Below, piece after piece: positions 1-5,133 of a stretch of 10,287 nucleotides of DNA (positions within the stretch are counted from its first letter, which is position 1; each line of letters begins with the position of its first letter). The position numbers were made by a program, and so were the translations under genes. The notes under the pieces are model-generated. The model was not told where the DNA came from. It was given only the letters and a program-made list of their open reading frames with translations, and made no database searches. This DNA comes from an uncultured Cloacibacillus sp. (lineage in GTDB: Bacteria; Synergistota; Synergistia; Synergistales; Synergistaceae): assembly GCA_900544635.1 (NCBI GenBank), contig UQVV01000047.1, positions 1-10,287 on the forward strand, given 5' to 3'.

Positions 1-275
1 TATATCAGAAGCCGCGCGTCGCCGAAACGCAGCACGCAAAAGTGCGGTGAAATTGTTGCATCTGTGCCAGAGGTTAGGTAAGAGCGTTGTTGTATGAACT
101 ATATGATTTATCCGATGTATTTGTCCGCTTCGTTCTTTTGATGATGCCATGAAATACTATTTTTGAAGTTAAGATTATGGAGCATCAACATACTACCAAA
201 TGATGGCGGCGGGAATTTGGCCCGCCTCCGACGCTTGGGGGCGGGCCGTGGTTTTGTGCTTCTTCGGCGGGCGCG
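1..275. other. left-flank region without a convincing gene
   Basis: No complete gene is supported here. Bases 61-180 are AT-rich (43/120 G+C by hand count), unlike the GC-rich genes to the right. On the plus strand a frame entering from the left edge is open to a stop at 95-97, and its end is basic (R/K-rich). On the minus strand one frame is open from about base 183 to the left edge but has no ATG. Another minus frame encodes only 27 residues. None resembles a protein I recognise. The tail of a gene lying further left, or decayed mobile DNA, are both possible. Confidence 0.4.
219..247 (-). terminator. possible hairpin terminator downstream of the aldo/keto reductase
   Basis: A perfect 8-bp GC-only inverted repeat (GGCCCGCC at 219-226, GGCGGGCC at 240-247, 13-base loop) lies about 30 bases past the reductase stop. 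On the minus strand it is followed by AAATTCCC rather than a T-tract, so it is a weak intrinsic terminator at best. It could stabilise the 3' end or act with Rho. On the plus strand it is followed by GTGGTTTT, but no plus-strand gene is known there. Confidence 0.35.
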
Positions 276-1109
276 CTATTGTTTCAGCAGCGCTTCGACC
301 TTTACGGGGTTTTCGGGCGTGCCGGACATGGCTATGCCGGTGTCCATTTTTTCAAGGCGCGCCATTTCTTCGGCGGAGAGCTCGAAGTCGAAGAGGGCGG
401 CGTTTTCAGCTATGCGCTTCGCGTGCGACGACTTGGGGACTACTGCCGCGCCGCTCTGCATGAGGAAGCGCAGCGCCGTCTGTGCGGGGCTTTTGCCGTG
501 CGCGGCGGCGACGGCCGTCAGCTCCGCGTTTTCGAACATTTCGTTTCTGCGTCCCTGTCCGAGCGGCGCGTAGGCCATGCAGCGCACGCCGTATTTGTCC
601 ATCCATTCGCGCTCGGCGCGGCGCTGGCAGAGCAGGTGCATTTCTATCTGGTTCGCGGCGGGCGTGACTTCGTTGAATTCTATCAGGTCTATTAGGCGGT
701 CGGGGTTAAAGTTCGATACGCCTATCGCGCGCACGACGCCTTCGGCGTAGAGCTTCTCGAGCTCGCGCCACGCGGCGTAGTAGTCGCCGAGCGGCCAGTG
801 AAGCAGCACGAGGTCGAGGTAGTCGGTGCGCAGCTTTTTCAGCGACGCTTCGACCGTCTCGCGCGTTTTGGGGTAGGAGCGGAAGTTGGCTTTCGTGACT
901 ATGAAGAGCTCGCCGCGCGGCACACCGCCCTTGGCTATGCCCGCGCCGACGGCCTCTTCGTTTTTGTAGGCCTCCGCCGTGTCTATCATGCGGTATCCGC
1001 AGCGTATCGCCTCCGCGACGCTCTGCGCGCATTCCTCTCCGTTCATCTTGAAGGTCCCGAAGCCGAGCGCCGGCATCGTGATTCCGTTGTTCAGTGTGAA
1101 GCTGTTCAT
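276..1109 (-). CDS. aldo/keto reductase (NADPH-dependent, 2,5-diketo-D-gluconate reductase-like)
   Basis: This is a 277-residue cytosolic oxidoreductase of the aldo/keto reductase superfamily, which reduces aldehydes or ketones with NAD(P)H on a TIM barrel. The family opening MPALGFGTF is at residues 12-20. The catalytic tetrad is complete: D43 and Y48 in IDTAEAY, K73 in VTKANF, and H104 in LLHWP. Cofactor-side motifs follow: GVSNF (130-134), NQIEMH (153-158), APLGQG (181-186) and VVPKSSHAKRIAEN (223-236). K226, S227 and R232 in that last motif favour the NADPH 2'-phosphate. Length is normal for the short prokaryotic members. The start has GGAGG at 1117-1121, 7 bases away, and a promoter lies just upstream, so it is transcribed alone. 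Physiological substrate cannot be read from the sequence; detoxification of reactive carbonyls or sugar-derived ketones are typical roles. Confidence 0.93.
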   Translation of the reverse strand: MNSFTLNNGITMPALGFGTFKMNGEECAQSVAEAIRCGYRMIDTAEAYKNEEAVGAGIAKGGVPRGELFIVTKANFRSYPKTRETVEASLKKLRTDYLDLVLLHWPLGDYYAAWRELEKLYAEGVVRAIGVSNFNPDRLIDLIEFNEVTPAANQIEMHLLCQRRAEREWMDKYGVRCMAYAPLGQGRRNEMFENAELTAVAAAHGKSPAQTALRFLMQSGAAVVPKSSHAKRIAENAALFDFELSAEEMARLEKMDTGIAMSGTPENPVKVEALLKQ

Positions 1110-1150
1110 CGCAGCGCCTCCGTGGTCTTTTTGTTATTTTTTCAATCCGC

Positions 1151-1179
1151 AATATAGCGGACAACGCGCCGTAAGGCAA
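1151..1179 (-). promoter_or_regulatory. sigma70-type promoter of the aldo/keto reductase
   Basis: Read on the minus strand, TTGCCT (1179-1174) and TATATT (1156-1151) are separated by exactly 17 bases. Transcription would begin near 1144 and give a leader of about 35 bases before the ATG at 1109. The promoter lies just downstream (in the direction of transcription) of the strong terminator at 1211-1249, which fits an independent transcription unit. Prediction by eye only. Confidence 0.6.
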
Positions 1180-1210
1180 GTGCTTCGGCGCGAAGCGCGC
1201 GCCGCGCGGA

Positions 1211-1249
1211 TAAAAAAGCGGCCCGTTCCCTGCGTGCGGGAACGGGCCG
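1211..1249 (-). terminator. strong intrinsic terminator of the rlmN / membrane-protein unit
   Basis: A perfect 12-bp stem (CGGCCCGTTCCC at 1219-1230 and GGGAACGGGCCG at 1238-1249, 7-base loop) is followed on the minus strand by six T residues (1217-1212) after a single C. This is a textbook Rho-independent terminator. It sits 43 bases past the stop of the small membrane protein and before the reductase promoter, separating the two leftward units. Confidence 0.92.
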
Positions 1250-1291
1250 TGAGCTTATGCGGTTTTGCGGGCGCGCGGCGCGGAGGCGCTT

Positions 1292-1678
1292 TTATTTCGT
1301 TTCGGCCTCGTCGTCCTTGCGCAGCGCGGTCGCGGGGAGCTCGACCACCTCGACGGCCTCGGCCATCTCTTCGTCGTCGGCGGCTACGTTTATGTAGGGG
1401 CCGCGCGCGTCATATCCGCCGCGCGGCGGCGTCGGGTCGTCCGACGAGTATATGCGGCGGCGCGAGGGCTCGGCCTGCGGCTCTTCTTCGGCGCGGCGGC
1501 CTGCGCCGCGCGAGGTGTAGACGGTGAAGCCGGAGCCGCCGCGAAGCAGGCGCAGCAGCCACATCACGATGAACGCGGCGAGCAGCACGCCTATGAACAT
1601 TATCATGAACGGGAAGGCGAGGCCGAAGAATACCGTCCCTATTATGAGGAAGAGTATCAGATAGAGCGAAAAGTTCAT
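1292..1678 (-). CDS. small membrane protein of unknown function, coupled to rlmN
   Basis: I do not recognise this 128-residue protein. Residues 4-43 are almost entirely hydrophobic and could form two closely spaced membrane helices, or one long hairpin, with a short break around A21-F22-P23. A basic stop-transfer-like segment follows (RLLRGG, 43-48). The rest is a soluble, probably cytoplasmic tail with an R/P/E-rich stretch and an acidic C-terminal part (DDEEMAEAVEVVE near 101-113). No catalytic motif is visible. Its ribosome site GGAAGG (1687-1692) overlaps the rlmN stop codon, and only 13 bases separate the two reading frames, so the genes are cotranscribed and probably translationally coupled. 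The strong terminator at 1211-1249 follows. A link to RlmN function is inference only; the pairing may just be convenient transcription. Confidence 0.8.
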   Translation of the reverse strand: MNFSLYLILFLIIGTVFFGLAFPFMIMFIGVLLAAFIVMWLLRLLRGGSGFTVYTSRGAGRRAEEEPQAEPSRRRIYSSDDPTPPRGGYDARGPYINVAADDEEMAEAVEVVELPATALRKDDEAETK

Positions 1679-1691
1679 CTACTTTGCCTTC

Positions 1692-3389
1692 CTACGATTT
1701 TTTCGCGTTCCGCTTCGGCTTCGCGGAGTTTTTGTAGAATTTGGCGAAGGGGCCGTCCTTCGGCGCGGGTGCGGATTTCCGGCGCGGCGCGCTTTTCGTG
1801 GGGCGCTCGCGGAAGCTGCGCTCGCCGCGCGCTTCGCCCGCCTCGCGGCCGCGTTCTTCGCCGCCGCCTCTGTAGGTCGGGCGCGCCTCTTTCATTTTGC
1901 CGCTGCGGTAGCGCTCCTGCGGCTCGGCGTTTTCGCGGCGGCGCTTGAAGGCTCCGCGCTCTTCCTCGTTTGCGGAGAAGCGGCGCTCTCCGGCCTCGCG
2001 CGCGCCCGCGTAACGGCGTTCGTCTCTTTCCTCGCCGCCGCGGAAGCGTCCGCGCTGACCGCCGTTTTCGTCGCGGCCTCTGAAGCCGCCGCGCTCTTCG
2101 CCGTTTGCGGCAAAGCCGCGTCTCTTATATCCCTCTTCGCCGTGCGCGGCTCGTTCGTCTCTCGCTCTGTCCGCGCCGTAACGCGGGCGCGCTCCGGCGC
2201 TCTCGTCGCGGCGTCCGAAGGCTCCGCGCCCGCCCTCTTTTCCGGCGGACTCGCGGCGCTTCGGCTTCTCCGCGGGCTTTGCCGCGCGCGCCGCGGCGCG
2301 CTCCTCGGCCATTATATTTCTCGGCGCGGAGAACGTCCCGTGCTCGAGCGGCGCGTCTATGCCGTTTTCCTTGCGGCGCAGCTGTCCGCAGGCCGCGTCG
2401 ATGTCAGCGCCCTGCTCGGCGCGTATCTCGCATTCAAAGCCCGCCGTCTGGAGCACGCTCTTGAAGCGCAGCACGTCCTCCGCCTCGGGCTTCGCGTAGC
2501 GCCCCTCGACCGAGTTGCACGGGATGAGGTTTACGTAGACGTGGATGCCGCGCAGGAAGCGCACGAGCTCGCGCGCGCGCTCGACGCTGTCGTTGACGCC
2601 GCCGAAGAGCGCGTATTCAATCGTTATGCGGTCGCCAGTAGTTTCTTGATAATCAACCAAAGCCTCGCGCAGCTCCTCGACGGGATAGCTGTTGTTGACG
2701 GGCATTATCATGCTGCGCAGCTCGCCGTCGGCGGCGTGGAGCGATATCGCGAGCCGCACGCCGAGCCCCGACTCCGCGAGCGCGCGGATGCCGGGGATTA
2801 CGCCCGAGGTCGAGACCGTTATGTGGCGGATGCCGAGGTTGCGCAGCTTCGGGTCGTTCAGCATCCTGATGGACTTGAGCACCGCCTCCGTGTTGAGGAA
2901 CGGCTCGCCCATGCCCATGTAGACTACGTTGTTTATCTCGCGGCCTATTTTCTTTTCAATCGCGGCGACCTGTCCCGCTATCTCGCCCGCGCTGAGGTTG
3001 CGCACGAAGCCCGAGAGCCCCGTCGCGCAGAAGGTGCACTGCAGCGGGCAGCCGACCTGCGTCGAAATGCAGGCGGTCAGCCTGTCGCCCTGCTTCATCA
3101 GCACGGACTCGACGGACTCGCCGTCGCGCAGCCTCCAGAGGAATTTGCGCGTGCCGTCCGCCGACCTCTGCTCGCGCGCGAGCTGCGGGAAAGCGAGGTC
3201 GAGCTTCTCCGCGAGCTTCTCGCGCAGCGGCTTCGACAGGTTCGTCATCTCCTCGGGGTCGTCGGCATGCTTCTGCCAAATCCACTGGCATATCTGCCCC
3301 GCGCGGTAGGCCGGCTCCTCCAGCGCCTTCTCCGTATATTCCTTCCATTCGCCGAAATCCATATCCGGCGCGTAAATTTTCTCTGTCAT
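1692..3389 (-). CDS. rlmN: dual-specificity 23S rRNA/tRNA adenine-C2 methyltransferase RlmN with long R/G/E-rich tail
   Basis: RlmN is a cytosolic radical-SAM enzyme that methylates C2 of A2503 in 23S rRNA and A37 of some tRNAs, affecting peptidyl-transfer fidelity. Residues 1-340 are a complete RlmN. The cluster motif CPLQCTFC has C114, C118 and C121. C107, seven residues before it, corresponds to E. coli C118. C334 in DIDAACGQL corresponds to the methyl-carrying C355. MGMGEPFLN (158-166), STSG (193-196) and SLHAADGELR (216-225) are also present. The family is usually about 350-400 residues. This protein has 565, because from about 343 it continues as a low-complexity R/G/E/A-rich tail with RGG-like pieces, containing a 45-residue repeat, and ends KRNAKKS. 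The start has AGAGG at 3399-3403, 9 bases away. The gene follows the glycosidase gene by 85 bases and is tightly linked to the small membrane protein downstream. Confidence 0.95.
   Translation of the reverse strand: MTEKIYAPDMDFGEWKEYTEKALEEPAYRAGQICQWIWQKHADDPEEMTNLSKPLREKLAEKLDLAFPQLAREQRSADGTRKFLWRLRDGESVESVLMKQGDRLTACISTQVGCPLQCTFCATGLSGFVRNLSAGEIAGQVAAIEKKIGREINNVVYMGMGEPFLNTEAVLKSIRMLNDPKLRNLGIRHITVSTSGVIPGIRALAESGLGVRLAISLHAADGELRSMIMPVNNSYPVEELREALVDYQETTGDRITIEYALFGGVNDSVERARELVRFLRGIHVYVNLIPCNSVEGRYAKPEAEDVLRFKSVLQTAGFECEIRAEQGADIDAACGQLRRKENGIDAPLEHGTFSAPRNIMAEERAAARAAKPAEKPKRRESAGKEGGRGAFGRRDESAGARPRYGADRARDERAAHGEEGYKRRGFAANGEERGGFRGRDENGGQRGRFRGGEERDERRYAGAREAGERRFSANEEERGAFKRRRENAEPQERYRSGKMKEARPTYRGGGEERGREAGEARGERSFRERPTKSAPRRKSAPAPKDGPFAKFYKNSAKPKRNAKKS
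1824..2228 (-). repeat. three 135-bp (45-residue) in-frame degenerate repeats in the RlmN tail
   Basis: Units begin at residues 388, 433 and 478 (DNA 2228-2094, 2093-1959, 1958-1824), exactly 45 codons apart. They open RGAFGRRDES, RGGFRGRDEN and RGAFKRRREN, and positions 16-17 are RY, RF and RY. The residues just before units 2 and 3 also match (FAANGEE and FSANEEE). By hand, units 1 and 2 share about 21 of 45 residues. Unit 3 diverges after about its first 20 residues. The spacing argues for internal duplication rather than mere composition bias. Confidence 0.8.
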
Positions 3390-3474
3390 TTTTATTTTCC
3401 TCTCGCCTTTCGCGTTTTTGCCTGTCTATAAAGCCTTATATAGTTTAACAGCGGCGCGCCCTCCGGCGCAACGT

Positions 3475-4707
3475 CTACTGCCGCACTCCCGCGCCCGGCT
3501 CGAACATCAGCACCGCGTAGGGAATCGGCCGCTCCACGTCGCTGTCGTTGCTCGGCTGCGAGAAGGTCATCCCGCGCCACCATATCGAGCTCGAGCCGCC
3601 GCCGTCGAGATTCAGCGCGTCCGTCAGCGCCAGCCCCTTGATGCAGAAGGTGCGCAGCTCCTCTATCGTCATGCCGACGCTGTGCATATTGTCGCGCCCG
3701 TCCACAACGCCCCAGAAGACGCGCGAGCCGTCCGTCCCGACGAACGTGCGCGGATGGCGGCGGTTCAGCACCGCGGGGTCAACATCCTCCGTGTTCGGCG
3801 CGGCCTCGCCTTCCTTCACGAGCAGCGGCCCCGCTTGCATCATCTCCGTGTACTCGTCGTACTCGTGCACCGAGCCGATGTTGTTGACAATCTTGCCGTC
3901 TATGAAGATGAAGCCGCCGCTCTCGTTCCAGCCGAAGGCCGAGCGGTTCGGCCAGAACCTCGCGTTGTCCGTGCGCCCCTGGCGGCGCAGCACGCCGATG
4001 GGCTTCGCGCCCGAGAAATACCCGCCGTTGATGCCGCCGACGACGCCGTAATTTTCCACCGCAATCGTCGCGAGCGCCGCGCGCTTCGAGCCTATCATCT
4101 CCGCCGTAGCAATCTGGCACGGCACCGCCGCCATATCCACGGCGAGCGCCGCGGCGAAAAGCGGCTCGTTTTTGCCGTTCTTCATATCGCCGTTCGCGGA
4201 GCCGGACGGGTCGCCGACGCCGCGCTTCACCATAAACAGCGTCGTGCCGTTCCACGAAAACGAACTTTTCCACGAGACGGACTTCGCGCACTCGCGCAGC
4301 CAGCCTTCAAAGCCTTCCATATCCTCGGGCGTCAGCAACTCGTCGAGCGAAGCCGTCATAGCCGCGGGCGGCTGCGGGCTCATCGTAGATGCGATATACG
4401 AAACGCCCTCCACCTCCGGCCACTCGGGCAGAATCCCGATCTGGTCGACGGCGGCGAGCGCGAAGCCCCAGCCCATAGCCTCGAAGGCGAAGCGCAGCGC
4501 GTCGCGCCTCGTCATATCGCCCTCAACCGCGGTAAGAAACTTCTCCGGCGTCTCGCGTCCGAGCGCCTCAAACACAACGGGCGCAGCCTCCGCCTGCGTC
4601 AGCGCCTCCGCGCGCGCTGCGGGAAACGCCGCCGCGCATACCAGCGCCAACGCCGCAAAAGCGGCGCGCCCAGCAAATCCCAACCCTGCAAAAAAATCCT
4701 TCGTCAT
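3475..4707 (-). CDS. exported phosphodiester glycosidase family (NAGPA/DUF2233-type) protein
   Basis: A 410-residue secreted or surface protein. Starting at ATG 4707 gives a classical signal peptide: K3, D4, a hydrophobic core around 11-29, and a probable cleavage after ARA (31-33). The longer frame to 4812 would bury it behind 35 residues and include the likely promoter. The C-terminal half carries the phosphodiester glycosidase hallmarks: GGINGGYF (224-231), MMQAGPLLV (289-297), RHPRTFVG (318-325), FWGVVDGR (331-338) and NLDGGGSSSIWW (366-377). This family includes the eukaryotic uncovering enzyme that removes GlcNAc from mannose-6-phosphate diesters. In bacteria, activity on cell-wall or capsular phosphodiester-linked sugars is expected but mostly untested. 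The N-terminal part (36-200) is unassigned; two stretches, LTQAEAAPVVFEALG and MTRRDALRFAFEAMG, look vaguely like S-layer-homology repeats. rlmN follows 85 bases downstream. Confidence 0.85.
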   Translation of the reverse strand: MTKDFFAGLGFAGRAAFAALALVCAAAFPAARAEALTQAEAAPVVFEALGRETPEKFLTAVEGDMTRRDALRFAFEAMGWGFALAAVDQIGILPEWPEVEGVSYIASTMSPQPPAAMTASLDELLTPEDMEGFEGWLRECAKSVSWKSSFSWNGTTLFMVKRGVGDPSGSANGDMKNGKNEPLFAAALAVDMAAVPCQIATAEMIGSKRAALATIAVENYGVVGGINGGYFSGAKPIGVLRRQGRTDNARFWPNRSAFGWNESGGFIFIDGKIVNNIGSVHEYDEYTEMMQAGPLLVKEGEAAPNTEDVDPAVLNRRHPRTFVGTDGSRVFWGVVDGRDNMHSVGMTIEELRTFCIKGLALTDALNLDGGGSSSIWWRGMTFSQPSNDSDVERPIPYAVLMFEPGAGVRQ

Positions 4708-4786
4708 AATCCTATCCGCATACGCTCCGTTCGCAGTCCATCCGTAAATTTTCGCGGCGCGGCGCAGCTTCGCCGCCCGTCCGCAT

Positions 4787-4795
4787 ATTGTACCA
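4787..4795 (-). promoter_or_regulatory. extended -10 promoter for the phosphodiester glycosidase gene
   Basis: On the minus strand TGGTACAAT (4795-4787) matches an extended -10 element (TGn followed by TACAAT). No good -35 is present at 16-18 bases, which is tolerated by extended -10 promoters. Transcription would start near 4780 and leave a leader of about 73 bases to the ATG at 4707. Because it lies inside the longer possible reading frame ending at 4812, it also supports the downstream start. Confidence 0.45.
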
Positions 4796-4854
4796 CTTGC
4801 CCGCGCGTCCATTGCGGCTTCATTTGTATCAAAAAAGTATGGAGATTTTATGGC

Positions 4855-4871
4855 GGAACGATAAGCGTTCC
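4855..4871. promoter_or_regulatory. inverted repeat GGAACG-N5-CGTTCC, possible operator
   Basis: GGAACG (4855-4860) and CGTTCC (4866-4871) are perfect inverted copies around ATAAG. The repeat lies about 60-85 bases upstream of the leftward extended -10 and roughly 180 bases upstream of the rightward TATAAT. It has the form of a dimeric-regulator site. As an RNA hairpin it has no following T-run in either direction, so a terminator is unlikely. The regulator is unknown. Confidence 0.35.
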
Positions 4872-5049
4872 AAAAGCCCGCCGCGCGGACTAAAACGGGA
4901 AAACGCGCGTGTTAATTCTAATTTCATGCGCGCCACAAATTAAATCATAGGTAAAACGCAAACGATATAAAACGAAATCGGTGCTAGCGTTTGACAGGCG
5001 GCATTTTGTTATACGCGGTTTTTGCGCGGCGCGTGCGCCTCAAACGTTA

Positions 5050-5055
5050 TATAAT
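5050..5055 (+). promoter_or_regulatory. candidate -10 box of the PEP-domain gene pair
   Basis: A perfect TATAAT lies about 80 bases before the start at 5134. No consensus -35 sits at 16-18 bases; TTGACA at 4991-4996 is far too distant (53 bases between the hexamers). Either the promoter relies on an activator or another sigma factor, or the true promoter is elsewhere in 4890-5060. Confidence 0.35.
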
Positions 5056-5116
5056 ACAATAAGAAAGAGTTTTGTTTTTAAATCCGCCCGGCGGCGAAGA
5101 AGGCGCGGGAACGGTC

Positions 5117-5122
5117 AGGAGG
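5117..5122 (+). promoter_or_regulatory. ribosome binding site AGGAGG fixing the start at 5134
   Basis: A perfect AGGAGG is followed 11 bases later by ATG 5134. The alternative GTG at 4981 has no such site and would add 51 residues with a six-Arg run that the downstream paralog lacks. Confidence 0.85.
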
Positions 5123-5133
5123 AATTGGATTTT

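Larger units (their letters stand above)
4708..5133. other. divergent intergenic region (426 bp)
   Basis: No gene is supported between the corrected starts at 4707 and 5134. It holds the extended -10 promoter of the leftward glycosidase gene, a 17-base inverted repeat at 4855-4871, an AT-rich stretch at about 4911-4980, an isolated TTGACA at 4991-4996, and a TATAAT at 5050-5055 upstream of the rightward pair. The frame that could start at GTG 4981 on the plus strand encodes an Arg-rich, non-conserved-looking extension (six consecutive Arg) and has no ribosome site, so it was not used as coding sequence. Confidence 0.7.

Noticed and set aside
2142..3431. 429-residue plus-strand open frame opposite rlmN
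   Set aside because: It lies entirely antisense to a clearly recognised rlmN, has low-complexity R/A/L/H-rich composition and no family motif; typical shadow frame of GC-rich coding DNA.
3418..4893. 491-residue plus-strand frame opposite the phosphodiester glycosidase
   Set aside because: R/A/H-rich shadow frame with no motifs; the minus strand has a signal peptide and clear family signatures.
4991..5014. TTGACA (4991-4996) with TTATAC (5009-5014) as a sigma70 promoter
   Set aside because: Only 12 bases separate the two hexamers, too short for a sigma70 spacer.
4981..5133. N-terminal extension of paralog 1 from GTG 4981
   Set aside because: No ribosome site at 4981, the extension contains a six-Arg run and overlaps the likely promoter, while ATG 5134 has a perfect AGGAGG and matches the length of paralog 2.
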